From RH-AL1 sp965249685 (GTDB lineage: Bacteria; Pseudomonadota; Alphaproteobacteria; Rhizobiales; Beijerinckiaceae), in the NCBI GenBank assembly GCA_965249685.1, contig CBDFMN010000003.1, forward strand, positions 1,922,001 through 1,986,000: a stretch of DNA of 64,000 bases, read 5' to 3'. Made by a program: the position numbers and the translations under genes. The number at the start of each line of letters is the position of its first letter. Position 1 is the first letter of the stretch. The notes under the pieces were generated by a model. It saw only the letters and a list, made by a program, of their open reading frames with translations. It was not told the origin of the DNA and made no database searches. Of the stretch, positions 1 through 8,026 are shown piece after piece.

Positions 1-743
1 GGGCACGTATCCGTCTCGCCCCGCAGAAGGACTGGGAAGTCAACCAGCCCCAGCAGCTCGCCAAGGTGCTGTCTACCCTCGAGAGCATCCAAAAGGCTTT
101 CAACGACGCTCAGTTCGGCGGCAAGAAGGTCTCGATGGCGGACCTGATCGTACTCGGCGGGTGCGCCGGGATCGAAAAGGCCGCTGGAGATGCGGGGGTC
201 AACGTCGCCGTCCCGTTCACGCCGGGCCGCATGGATACGACGCAGGAGAACACCGAGGTCGAATACTTCGAGTGGCTGCATCCGGTGGCGGATGGCTTTC
301 GCAACTTTCAACGGCGACAGTACAAGGTCGCGTGTGAGGCGTTCCTGCTCGACAGGGCCAACCTACTCACATTAAGCGCTCCGCAGCTTACGGCGCTGAT
401 CGGCGGGATGCGGGTGCTCGGCATGAACTGGGACAATTCGAAGCACGGCGTCTTCACCGATCGGCCCGGCGTCTTGACCAACGACTTCTTCGTTAACCTG
501 TTCGATATGGAGACGGTCTGGAGCCCAACCGATACGTCGAAGACGGCGTTCGAGGGGCGTGATCGAAAGACGGGCGTTTTGAAGTGGACCGGCACCCGGG
601 CAGATCTGGTCTTTGGTTCCGATGCGCACCTCCGCGCCGTGGGCGAGGTCTATGCAGCCAGGGACGGCCATACGAAGTTCGTGCATGATTTTGTCGCCTC
701 GTGGGACAAGGTCATGATGCTCGATCGGTTCGACGTGAACTAG
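1..743 (+). CDS. katG: Catalase-peroxidase KatG, C-terminal part (truncated by window start)
   Basis: Bifunctional heme catalase-peroxidase that removes hydrogen peroxide. Only the C-terminal domain is in the window; the frame stays open to the left edge and ends with TAG at 741-743. The visible part carries KatG C-domain signatures: VSMADLIVLGGCAGIEKAA, VPFTPGRMD, EYFEWLHPVADGFRN, LLDRANLLTLSAPQ, and the C-terminal FGSDAHLRAVGEVYA followed by FVHDFVASWDKVMMLDRFD. The heme-binding N-terminal domain with the catalytic Arg/Trp/His must lie upstream. No truncation or frameshift is seen in the visible part. A strong hairpin follows about 60 bp downstream. The family assignment is secure. Confidence 0.96.
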   Translation, partial: ARIRLAPQKDWEVNQPQQLAKVLSTLESIQKAFNDAQFGGKKVSMADLIVLGGCAGIEKAAGDAGVNVAVPFTPGRMDTTQENTEVEYFEWLHPVADGFRNFQRRQYKVACEAFLLDRANLLTLSAPQLTALIGGMRVLGMNWDNSKHGVFTDRPGVLTNDFFVNLFDMETVWSPTDTSKTAFEGRDRKTGVLKWTGTRADLVFGSDAHLRAVGEVYAARDGHTKFVHDFVASWDKVMMLDRFDVN

Positions 744-801
744 GGTCGGCGACGGCTCAGACTTGTAAGCGGTCTCTGCGGCGCTCCAAAGAGGCCCCAT
801 A

Positions 802-830
802 GGACGGGCGAACCATGTGTTCGCCCGTCC
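802..830 (+). terminator. Strong hairpin downstream of katG
   Basis: Perfect 11-bp inverted repeat GGACGGGCGAA / TTCGCCCGTCC with a 7-nt loop (CCATGTG). It begins 59 bp after the katG stop and faces the convergent CBS-BON gene. No U-tract follows, so it is a hairpin that could end or stabilise katG mRNA rather than a textbook intrinsic terminator. The rest of 744-952 shows nothing recognisable. Confidence 0.5.
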
Positions 831-952
831 ACAAGCTCGATCACCCAGCACCCACGCAAACGACGCCGGGTGGGTCGCGACGGATGCGTGTCACGCCAGT
901 CTGTACGCCAACCGAACACGCAGCCCCTAGGCAAGATCGCCAGGATGCTGGT

Positions 953-1651
953 TCACAATCCGGGGACAACGACCGTCTCGAAGAGCTGAAGCTTATCGTC
1001 GATTGAGGTCACGCCGTCGATACTCTCCGCGACGACAATCGCTGCCCTTCTTTGATCGTCGTTGAAGACTCCTCCTTCTAACTTGACTCGTCCGCTTGAC
1101 ACGGACACGTCGATCGAACAGTCGACGGCCCATCGTTGCTTTCCGAGCACCGTCAGAATAGCGGTCCTGATCGCTTCGTCCGAGGCAGCCGGGCTCGATA
1201 CCCTCCGCGCCATAGCCTGTCGCAGGGCGCGCACGAAGTCGGCTCTGGTCACGATCCCGACGAGCACGCCGCCAGAGATGACGGGTAACAGTCTAAACTT
1301 CCTTTTTTCCATCAGGTCGGCGGCGTCCATCAGCGAAGCGTCCGCGTCCACCGTCACCGGCATCGGACTCATGACGTCCGCCACGCGACGGCCATTCGCT
1401 TTGCTATAGGCCTCAGCGAGAGCGGTAGAGCCTCCAAAGGCCCACCACCAGCTCTTCGGTTCCGCTTGCGTGCCAAGCTCCATGCGATGGAGGAGATCGC
1501 CTTCGCTCAGGATACCGCAAAGTCGGCTCGACTCATCGAGGACCGGCAACCCGCCAACCCTATGCTCGATGAGAAGGTCGAGTGCTGCGGCCAACGTTGC
1601 TTGCGACGCTACTGTGATGACCGCCCTCGTCATGATCTGATCGACACGCAT
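953..1651 (-). CDS. CBS-CBS-BON domain protein
   Basis: Protein of 232 aa with two CBS motifs and a C-terminal BON domain. The first CBS (about residues 1-55) has MRVDQIMTRAVITV and GGLPVLDESSRLCGILSEGDLL. The second (about 90-145) has VADVMSPMPVTVDADAS and LLPVISGGVLVGIVTRADFVRAL. The BON domain (about 160-230) has VDVSVSSGRVKLEGGVFNDDQ and AESIDGVTSIDDKLQL. CBS pairs usually bind adenine nucleotides and BON domains associate with envelopes or membranes, so a sensor or scaffold of energy state is plausible, but the function is unproven. The ATG at 1651 was chosen over one nine codons upstream because GGAGA lies six bases before it. A perfect FixK/FNR-type box is centred about 80 bp upstream, so induction at low oxygen is inferred. 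Confidence 0.88.
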   Translation of the reverse strand: MRVDQIMTRAVITVASQATLAAALDLLIEHRVGGLPVLDESSRLCGILSEGDLLHRMELGTQAEPKSWWWAFGGSTALAEAYSKANGRRVADVMSPMPVTVDADASLMDAADLMEKRKFRLLPVISGGVLVGIVTRADFVRALRQAMARRVSSPAASDEAIRTAILTVLGKQRWAVDCSIDVSVSSGRVKLEGGVFNDDQRRAAIVVAESIDGVTSIDDKLQLFETVVVPGL

Positions 1652-1724
1652 CTGCTTCTCCTGATTGATTATCGCCACATGCCGTTAAGCCGCCGCAACC
1701 TGACACGCGTTGCGGCCCGTCTTC

Positions 1725-1738
1725 TTGATCCTGATCAA
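1725..1738 (-). promoter_or_regulatory. FixK/FNR-type box upstream of the CBS-BON gene
   Basis: TTGATCCTGATCAA, a perfect match to TTGAT-N4-ATCAA, the site bound by FixK/FNR-type Crp-family regulators. It lies 74-87 bp upstream of the chosen start of the CBS-BON gene, a distance fitting activation near -40. A regulator with a fitting recognition helix is encoded at 6123-6815. Confidence 0.75.
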
Positions 1739-1787
1739 CCACGACCTGAATATGCGCTCGCCAGCGAAGCCGCGAGTGCCGCCGTCG

Positions 1788-3680
1788 CTATAATGGACAG
1801 CGGGTTAAAACGTCCTTGAGCGACGTCGCATAGAAGTCCGCACCGACGACAGCCTTCATCCGCTCATCCGTCAAGATTTCGTCGTCACGCGTCCAAAGGC
1901 CAACAACGATCTTTGCTTCTGGCCAGCGATTCCGAACTCGTCGATTCAGATAATGCAATCGTGAGGAGCTTCCAGCGATCTCGAGAGACGTGAGGCAGAC
2001 TGCTTTTACACCGTCGGGTTTAAGACTACCGATCGCCTCACGCGATGCGGCGTCATAGGCGACCACAGAAACACGCAGACCGCGTCTAAGGAGTAGCTGC
2101 GCAAGGATAAGGGTGGCAGCTTCGTCCAGGCAGCCGCCGCCAGACAAGCAGACAATCGGCGGTGCGTCGACGAGCTCCGGCTCTTCAGACTTATTTGGCA
2201 TTCTGTGCGAAACGACTGGTTGGTACAAATTTGAGTTTGCGAAACTTGGTTTCGTAGGCACATCGACATGCAACGCGAATTTCCCGACGAGGGCCTGGAC
2301 ATTCCTTACGATGCGCTCGATCTGCGGACGGGCAATCGCGCCGCACTCGATATCTGCGGAAGCGAGCCGAAGTCCTTCGATCGCAACTTGGTCGTAATAC
2401 TCGGTAAGCGACAGCGTCTTGAGAAGGGCATCCGCCTGCTCCTGCACATCGTCGAGCGTATCGGCGAGAACCCGTTGGTAAAAGCTCTGAGATGGGCTTA
2501 GCGCGGGTCTATCCCCCAGCAAGACTTCAAGGAATCTGAACCGCTCGACATATCGCCCGACGACGACCAGGCATAGTGTCAGCGGCGTCGAGAGGATCAA
2601 ACCGACAGGTCCCCAGATCCACGTCCAGAAGATCGCGGCGACCACCACTGCCGTCGGCGAGAGACCAGCCGAGCGTCCGTAGGTCATAGGCTCGAGCACT
2701 TGTCCGGTCAGACCTTCGGCGGCGGCGAACAGGCCGGCGATCCATGCCATCATCGTCCAGCCCGGACTGACTGCAAAAGCCACGGCCATAGGCAGAGCGA
2801 ACCCCATGAGAGATCCGACATAGGGAATGAAACGAAGGAGCGCGGCAACAACGCCCCAGAGTGCAGGCGATGGGACACCGATCAGGTAAAGACCTGTCGT
2901 AATCACAATGCCAAAGGTCGTGTTGATGGCAAACTGGGCTAAGAAATAGTGGCCAAGAAGACGTCCGGCCTCGTCCATCGCGAGGGTTGTCTTGCGGAGA
3001 TCGCCAGCACCAAAAAGCCAGGTGATGCGGTCGCGCAGGTCCCGTCTCTGCGCGAGCATGAAAACGGAAATGATGACGATGATCAGTGTGTCGGCGACTG
3101 GGTTGAGCGTCGGTTGAAGGATGCGGCGCGCGATGACGAACGGATCCGCCTCGTCCGACGAGCTGTTGGCACTTGCTGGAACGTGGGAAGGGCGCCGTTC
3201 GTCGCGCCCGTTCCCGGGGGGATTGTCGCCTCTCTCCGAGCCCCTTCCGAAGACCTGTGCGAGACGGGCGAGTTCCGTATTTCCATATAGACGTACACCC
3301 TCCACCTTCCGCTCGAACGCCGCTGCATAGCGCGGGATATCGGCACTCATCCCGGCGATCTGGACGCCGATCAGCGCGCCGATGAGCAGAATGACGCTCA
3401 ACCCAAAGGTGACCGCCAACAGGACCGCCGGAATACGCGGGACACGCATTCTCCCGAGAAGTCCGACGACAGGAGCGAGCAGAAACGAGAGGATGAGCGC
3501 CAAGGTGATCGGCAGCAGAACATCCTTGGCGAGCGACAGGGCGACGACCGAGACGACCGAGATCGCGAGCGTCATCAGGCCGGGATCGGGAGAGGATTGT
3601 GGGCGCGCAGTCTTCAGCGGCGTTGTGCCGTGGCGCCGGACTCGTTCAAAGAGGCGCCTTTTTAGCATCGGCGCTCCCAT
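1788..3680 (-). CDS. AI-2E family (PerM-like) membrane permease with C-terminal extension
   Basis: Protein of 630 aa. The N-terminal two thirds is an AI-2E/PerM transporter: hydrophobic segments at about 35-115 (LAKDVLLPITLALILSFLLAPVVGLL), a charged Ser/Asn-rich linker at about 155-185, and the conserved block FIPYVGSLMGFALPMAVAF ... EGLTGQVLEPMTYGRSAGLSPTAVVVAAIFWTWIWGPVGLILSTPLTLCLVVVGRYV. The last roughly 250 residues are a soluble extension whose end (LRRGLRVSVVAYDAAS ... RNRWPEAKIVVGLWTRDDE) looks like a Rossmann-type alpha/beta domain. The substrate is unknown: family members range from suspected autoinducer exporters to Na+/H+ antiporters. It starts three bases after phosphoketolase, so it is probably the last gene of a crp-xfp-permease operon. 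A second ATG at 3668 has the better Shine-Dalgarno (GGGAG). Confidence 0.85.
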   Translation of the reverse strand: MGAPMLKRRLFERVRRHGTTPLKTARPQSSPDPGLMTLAISVVSVVALSLAKDVLLPITLALILSFLLAPVVGLLGRMRVPRIPAVLLAVTFGLSVILLIGALIGVQIAGMSADIPRYAAAFERKVEGVRLYGNTELARLAQVFGRGSERGDNPPGNGRDERRPSHVPASANSSSDEADPFVIARRILQPTLNPVADTLIIVIISVFMLAQRRDLRDRITWLFGAGDLRKTTLAMDEAGRLLGHYFLAQFAINTTFGIVITTGLYLIGVPSPALWGVVAALLRFIPYVGSLMGFALPMAVAFAVSPGWTMMAWIAGLFAAAEGLTGQVLEPMTYGRSAGLSPTAVVVAAIFWTWIWGPVGLILSTPLTLCLVVVGRYVERFRFLEVLLGDRPALSPSQSFYQRVLADTLDDVQEQADALLKTLSLTEYYDQVAIEGLRLASADIECGAIARPQIERIVRNVQALVGKFALHVDVPTKPSFANSNLYQPVVSHRMPNKSEEPELVDAPPIVCLSGGGCLDEAATLILAQLLLRRGLRVSVVAYDAASREAIGSLKPDGVKAVCLTSLEIAGSSSRLHYLNRRVRNRWPEAKIVVGLWTRDDEILTDERMKAVVGADFYATSLKDVLTRCPL

Positions 3681-3683
3681 CGT

Positions 3684-6086
3684 TCACCCCGCCTGCACCC
3701 AACGCCAGTCGCGGATCATGGGCATATCGATCCCATGGCGCGCGATATAGCGCTTGTGCTCGACGAGCTGGTCGCGGATCGCCTGCTTGGCATAGACGGC
3801 TGTCGAGGCCAGCCGTGGAACGCGTTCGATTACGTCGGCAGCCAAGTGGAAGCGATCGAGTTCGTTGCGCACGACCATATCGAACGCCGTCGTGGTGGAC
3901 CCTTCTTCCTGGTATCCGTGAACGTGCATCTTGGCATGGTTAGCCCGCCTGTAAGTCAGCCTGTGGATCAGCGCGGGATAGCCGTGGTAGGCGAAGATCA
4001 CGGGGCGCTCCGTCGTGAACAGCGCATTGAAATCGGCCTCCGGAAGCCCGTGGGGATGCAGCGATTTGGATTGTAGCGTCATCAAGTCGACGACGTTGAC
4101 GACGCGTATTCTTAAATCTGGCGCGTATTTCCGCAGCAGATCGACGGCGGCGAGCGTTTCGAGCGTCGGGACATCGCCCGCGCAAGCCATCACGACGTCC
4201 GGCTCGGCGCCACGATCATTGCTCGCCCACTCCCAGACGCCGATCCCCGCGGTGCAGTGCTTGATCGCGGCATCCATGTCGAGCCATTGCGGTGCCGGCT
4301 GCTTGCCAGCTACGATGACGTTGATCCTATCCCAACTTCTGAGGCAATGATCGGTGACATAGAGCAGGGTGTTGGCGTCGGGCGGAAAGTAAGCTCGTAC
4401 GATATCGGCCTTTTTCGTTAGCACGTGATCGACGAAGCCCGGATCCTGGTGGCTAAAGCCGTTATGGTCCTGCTGCCAGACGTGCGAGGTCAAGAGGTAG
4501 TTCAGCGAGGCTATCGGTCGGCGCCAAGCAATCTCCCGCGAGGTCTTCAGCCACTTGGCATGCTGGTTGAACATCGAGTCGACGATATGGATGAAAGCCT
4601 CATAACACGACAGCAAGCCGTGCCGGCCTGTCAGGAGATATCCCTCCAGCCAACCCTCGCAGGTGTGCTCGCTTAGAATTTCCATGACGCGGCCGTCGCG
4701 CGCGAGATTGGTGTCTTCGGGCAGGGTCGCCGCATCCCAGGCTTTCCCCGTCACTTCATAGAGCGCCTGGAGGCGGTTCGATGCCGTCTCATCGGGACCG
4801 AAGACCCGGAAGTTCCGGGCACTGGCGTTTTCGCGCATCACGTCGCGCAGGAAGGTACCCATGATCCGGGTGGCCTCCGCGTCGACGAGGCCGGGGGAGC
4901 CGACTACGACGGCATAGGACTCGAAAGCAGGAAGGCGCAGCGGACGCAGCAGCGCACCGCCGTTGGCATGCGGGTTCGCGCCCATCCGCTTTATGCCGGT
5001 CGGCGCCAGCGCGGCGATGTCGGGCAGCAGCCGGCCTGCCGCATCGAACAATTCTTCGGGCCGGTAGCTCCGCATCCACGTCTCGAGAAGCTGCAGGTGC
5101 TCGGGCTTATCCATGGTGAACGGAACTTGATGCGAGCGCCAAAACCCTTCCGCCATTAGACCATCGACCGTCTTGGGACCTGTCCAGCCCTTAGGACTGC
5201 GAAGCACGATCATCGGCCAGCGGGGCAGCGCAGTGACGCCGCCGCGGCGCGCGGCGTGCTGGATAAGCGCGATCTCGGCAAAGGCCTTGTCGAGCGCTGT
5301 GGCCATGGCCTGATGCATGAGGGCGGGATCGTGACCCTCGACGACGATGGGGGCGTAGCCGTAGCCCCGCAGAAGGGCCGAGAGGTCCTGCGGTTCGATG
5401 CGGGCCAGCACGGTGGGATTGGCGATCTTGTATCCGTTTAAATGCAGGATAGGTAGCACCGCGCCGTCGCGGACGGGATCCAGGAATTTGTTGCTGTGCC
5501 AGGAGGTGGCGAGCGGTCCCGTCTCGGCCTCGCCGTCGCCAATGACGCAGGCGACGACAAGATCGGGATTGTCGAAGGCTGCTCCGTAGGCGTGCGACAG
5601 CGAATAGCCAAGTTCGCCGCCCTCGTGGATGGAGCCCGGCAAGTCGGGGGACGCGTGGCTTGGAATGCCGCCGGGAAACGAGAATTGGCGGAAGAGCCGC
5701 TCCATTCCGTCTTCGTCCTGAGACACCTCTGGGTAGACTTCGCTGTAGGTTCCTTCGAGCCAGGTGCTGGCGACGACGCCTGGCGCCCCGTGGCCTGGCC
5801 CGGCGACGAACAGCACGCTGACGTCGCGGGCCGCGATCACGCGATTAAGGTGGACGTAAACGAAGTTGAGGCCGGGCGTCGTACCCCAATGACCGAGCAG
5901 GCGCGGTTTGACGTGGCCGGCTTCGAGCGGAACTCGCAGCATAGGGTTGGCAAGGAGATAGACCTGGCCGACGGAAAGGTAGTTGGCGGCTCGCCACCAG
6001 GCATCGATCAAATTCAGCGAGTTCGGCGAAAGCGGATTCGAACCCTGATCTTCGATGGTGCTGCTTGTCACGAAAATGCTCTCCAT
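3684..6086 (-). CDS. xfp: Xylulose-5-phosphate/fructose-6-phosphate phosphoketolase
   Basis: Thiamine-diphosphate enzyme that cleaves xylulose-5-P (and usually fructose-6-P) with phosphate to acetyl-phosphate plus glyceraldehyde-3-P (or erythrose-4-P). About 800 aa, the usual length. Visible signatures are WWRAANYLSVGQVYLL near the N-terminus, GHWGTTPGLNFVYVHLNR, the family motif HEGGELGYSLSHAYGAAFDNPDL, and the ThDP/Mg motif GDGEAETGPLATSWHSNKF. The C-terminal domain is complete. The start at 6086 fits the family's N-terminus; an in-frame ATG at 6119, four bases after the crp stop, is the alternative. It lies in a crp-xfp-permease transcription unit beside FixLJ. Acetyl-phosphate could be turned into ATP by the acetate kinase encoded 17 kb away (22844-24040). 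Confidence 0.96.
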   Translation of the reverse strand: MESIFVTSSTIEDQGSNPLSPNSLNLIDAWWRAANYLSVGQVYLLANPMLRVPLEAGHVKPRLLGHWGTTPGLNFVYVHLNRVIAARDVSVLFVAGPGHGAPGVVASTWLEGTYSEVYPEVSQDEDGMERLFRQFSFPGGIPSHASPDLPGSIHEGGELGYSLSHAYGAAFDNPDLVVACVIGDGEAETGPLATSWHSNKFLDPVRDGAVLPILHLNGYKIANPTVLARIEPQDLSALLRGYGYAPIVVEGHDPALMHQAMATALDKAFAEIALIQHAARRGGVTALPRWPMIVLRSPKGWTGPKTVDGLMAEGFWRSHQVPFTMDKPEHLQLLETWMRSYRPEELFDAAGRLLPDIAALAPTGIKRMGANPHANGGALLRPLRLPAFESYAVVVGSPGLVDAEATRIMGTFLRDVMRENASARNFRVFGPDETASNRLQALYEVTGKAWDAATLPEDTNLARDGRVMEILSEHTCEGWLEGYLLTGRHGLLSCYEAFIHIVDSMFNQHAKWLKTSREIAWRRPIASLNYLLTSHVWQQDHNGFSHQDPGFVDHVLTKKADIVRAYFPPDANTLLYVTDHCLRSWDRINVIVAGKQPAPQWLDMDAAIKHCTAGIGVWEWASNDRGAEPDVVMACAGDVPTLETLAAVDLLRKYAPDLRIRVVNVVDLMTLQSKSLHPHGLPEADFNALFTTERPVIFAYHGYPALIHRLTYRRANHAKMHVHGYQEEGSTTTAFDMVVRNELDRFHLAADVIERVPRLASTAVYAKQAIRDQLVEHKRYIARHGIDMPMIRDWRWVQAG

Positions 6087-6122
6087 AATGATCCGGAACC
6101 TTGCGGGAGTTGCGCGCATCGC

Positions 6123-6815
6123 TCAGCGAGGGCGTTGCGCCTTGAAGCGAACTTGGCGCGCACTGGGCAACTCGATCACGCCGTCCTTTTGAAGTTGCGT
6201 CAGGGCGCGCGAGACCGACTCGTTGGTGAGGCCGAGATAGTCTGCGATATCGCGGCGCGGCATGGCGAGTGTCATGATGCGCTCGCCCGGTGTGTCGCCC
6301 GCCCATTGCACGAGGAAAGCCAGGACCTTCTCGACGGCGCATCGACGCCCAAGCAGTCGCGAATGGTCCTGGGCGCGGGCCGTGCTCCGCATCGCATAGG
6401 AAAAGAGTTGAGCCGAGAAGGCCCCGTCGGCGGAGGCTAGACCTTCCAGACCCCGACGCCGATAGGATGTCAGCGTGCAATCGCTGACCGCCTCAGCGGT
6501 CAATGGGTAGAGCGCATCGCCGCCGACGCCAAACACGTCACCTTCGACATAGAACGCGTCGACCTGTCGGCTCCCGTCGTCAAGGAACTTGCAGGTTCGC
6601 ACGACGCCTGACCGGACCTTGAAGAAGACGCGCGCTTTATCCCCCTCGCCGTAAATTTCCCGATCCTGCGCGAAGGATGATGGAAAACTGGTTGCCCGCA
6701 ACGCCCTGTCCCACTCGTCTTGCGCGAGCGCGGACACCGGCAGGTGCCGCTGCCAGGCAACGGGCACGTTTAGCGCGGACCCTTGATCCACCGAAATCGC
6801 GACGTGTGCCGACAT
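6123..6815 (-). CDS. Crp/Fnr family transcriptional regulator (FixK-like)
   Basis: Protein of 230 aa. The cyclic-nucleotide-binding-like beta-barrel spans about 35-130 (FPSSFAQDREIYGEGDKARVFFKVRSGVVRT, DAFYVEGDVFGVGGD). A dimerisation helix and a C-terminal winged HTH follow (MPRRDIADYLGLTNESVSRALTQLQKDGVIEL). The N-terminus lacks the cysteine cluster that holds the Fe-S centre of true Fnr, so this is FixK- or NnrR-like and its activity is probably set by its expression level. The recognition helix contains E-S-V-S-R, the pattern of proteins that read TTGA half sites. It is first in the likely operon with phosphoketolase and sits beside a receiver gene, fixJ and fixL, which suggests it is the FixJ-activated regulator of the local TTGAT-N4-ATCAA sites. 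That link is inference. Confidence 0.9.
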   Translation of the reverse strand: MSAHVAISVDQGSALNVPVAWQRHLPVSALAQDEWDRALRATSFPSSFAQDREIYGEGDKARVFFKVRSGVVRTCKFLDDGSRQVDAFYVEGDVFGVGGDALYPLTAEAVSDCTLTSYRRRGLEGLASADGAFSAQLFSYAMRSTARAQDHSRLLGRRCAVEKVLAFLVQWAGDTPGERIMTLAMPRRDIADYLGLTNESVSRALTQLQKDGVIELPSARQVRFKAQRPR

Positions 6816-6868
6816 GAAGACCTCCGATCTCCCGTGTCTACGGCGTCCACGCGTACAGAGGTACTGGG

Positions 6869-7282
6869 TTATCTCCTCGGGACTTCTACGTAGTCTTTGG
6901 ACGATGACGAACTCAGTCCAAGAACGTCTCGAATGCCCGCCATCAAGGTTCCGTTTAAAAGCGGCTTTTCGACAACATGCTGGACACCGAGCGCGGCTGC
7001 GCCTCGTCGCAGGTCGCTCGCGGAACGATCGCTCATCAGGATGGCGGGAATAAAACAGCCTCCAGCCCTGAGCCGGGCCAATACGTCGATCCCGCCGATG
7101 CTCGCCATGTCGTGATCAATCACGATGCAGCCAGCTCCCTTCGACCCCATGTCGGCAAGAAGATCGTCGCTGCTAGCGAATACGCGCGCCTCGAAGCCTT
7201 CGAGTTCCAGCGCGAACTTCAGCGAGTTTCGGACCGCCTTATCATCGTCGAGAACGAGAACGAGGAGCTGTCCGTTATCCAT
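6869..7282 (-). CDS. Single-domain response regulator (receiver only)
   Basis: Protein of 137 aa made of one receiver domain with no output domain. The acidic pocket is at LDDDKAV (residues 11-17), the phosphoacceptor is Asp56 in IVIDHDM, and the switch region ends in VEKPLLN with the conserved Lys-Pro. The usual Met-Pro after the phospho-Asp is Met-Ala and the Thr/Ser switch position lies in LMSDRSA, so the domain is slightly divergent. The last 20 residues are Ser-rich and charged. It lies between fixJ and the Crp/Fnr gene on the same strand. Such receivers (FixT-like or CheY-like adaptors) can take phosphate from a hybrid or FixL-type kinase or interfere with it; the exact role is not deducible. 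Confidence 0.85.
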   Translation of the reverse strand: MDNGQLLVLVLDDDKAVRNSLKFALELEGFEARVFASSDDLLADMGSKGAGCIVIDHDMASIGGIDVLARLRAGGCFIPAILMSDRSASDLRRGAAALGVQHVVEKPLLNGTLMAGIRDVLGLSSSSSKDYVEVPRR

Positions 7283-7357
7283 TGCGTCGGCTCCCGGGCT
7301 TCATGACCCGCCCCTTCTATAAGATCGGAAGCGTGGACGAGTCTAAGGGAAGGCGCG

Positions 7358-7371
7358 TTGATCAGGCGCAA
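7358..7371 (-). promoter_or_regulatory. Degenerate FixK-like box upstream of the receiver gene
   Basis: TTGATCAGGCGCAA matches TTGAT-N4-ATCAA except at two bases of the right half site. It lies 76-89 bp upstream of the receiver gene start, the same spacing as the perfect boxes in this window. Weak evidence when taken alone. Confidence 0.3.
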
Positions 7372-7396
7372 CCCACGCGACTTCGGCTGGAGCAAT

Positions 7397-8026
7397 TTAG
7401 GAAGGCGCGAGCATCTCTGCGATTAAAGCCATTCGCACAAGATCCGAAAGACTACCGGCGCCCATCTTCATCATGACATTGGCGCGATGGACTTCCACAG
7501 TCCGCGCGCTGATCTTCAGATCGTAGGCTATCGTCTTGTTGGGGCAACCGGCCAAAAGACCCTCAAGGACCTCACGCTCGCGCTTCGTCAGAAGATGAAG
7601 TTTCGTATTTGTCGCCCTGGCATTCGTCCCGCGTCGGCGATCGACATCGTGACCTTCGATCGCGGCACGGATCGCGGCGAGCAAGACTTCATCGTCGAAC
7701 GGTTTCTCGATGAAGTCGGCCGCGCCGCCCTTCATGGCCTCGACAGCCAGGCGGACGTCGCCATGGCCCGTCATGACGATCAGCGGCATGTCGAAATGCA
7801 GATTGTTGAGCTGGCGCTGCAGGTTGAGGCCGTCGATGTCCGGCATGCGGATATCGGTCACGATGCAGCCCGGTTGCACATCAGGCACGGCTTCAAGAAA
7901 CGCGACGGCGGACGCATAGGCGCGCACCGCCAAGCCAGCCGCGGTCAACGAGAAGGCCAGGCTCCTCCGCACGGCTTCGTCATCATCGATCAGGTGGATG
8001 ACGCCTGCGACTGTCACCTCAGCCAT
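7397..8026 (-). CDS. fixJ: Two-component response regulator FixJ
   Basis: Protein of 209 aa with a receiver domain (about 5-120) and a LuxR/FixJ-type HTH (about 140-205). The receiver has IHLIDDDEAVRRSLAFSL, the phospho-Asp in GCIVTDIRMPDIDG, VMTGHGDV and IEKPFDDEVLL. The HTH has LTKREREVLEGLLAGCPNKTIAYDLKISARTVEVHRANVMMKM. FixJ is phosphorylated by the oxygen sensor FixL and activates fixK-type and other microaerobic genes. The start at 8026 was chosen because the reading frame upstream only overlaps the kinase and because ATGGCTGA overlaps the fixL stop by eight bases, a typical coupled arrangement. The partner kinase is interrupted by an in-frame stop, so signal input may be altered. Confidence 0.93.
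   Translation of the reverse strand: MAEVTVAGVIHLIDDDEAVRRSLAFSLTAAGLAVRAYASAVAFLEAVPDVQPGCIVTDIRMPDIDGLNLQRQLNNLHFDMPLIVMTGHGDVRLAVEAMKGGAADFIEKPFDDEVLLAAIRAAIEGHDVDRRRGTNARATNTKLHLLTKREREVLEGLLAGCPNKTIAYDLKISARTVEVHRANVMMKMGAGSLSDLVRMALIAEMLAPS

Noticed and set aside
1788..3680. AI-2E family name taken as evidence of quorum sensing
   Set aside because: The family includes ion antiporters and unknowns; no luxS or AI-2 gene is in the window.
7108..7123. GTGATCAATCACG palindrome as a FixK-type site
   Set aside because: It lies inside the receiver coding sequence and lacks the TTGAT-N4-ATCAA spacing.
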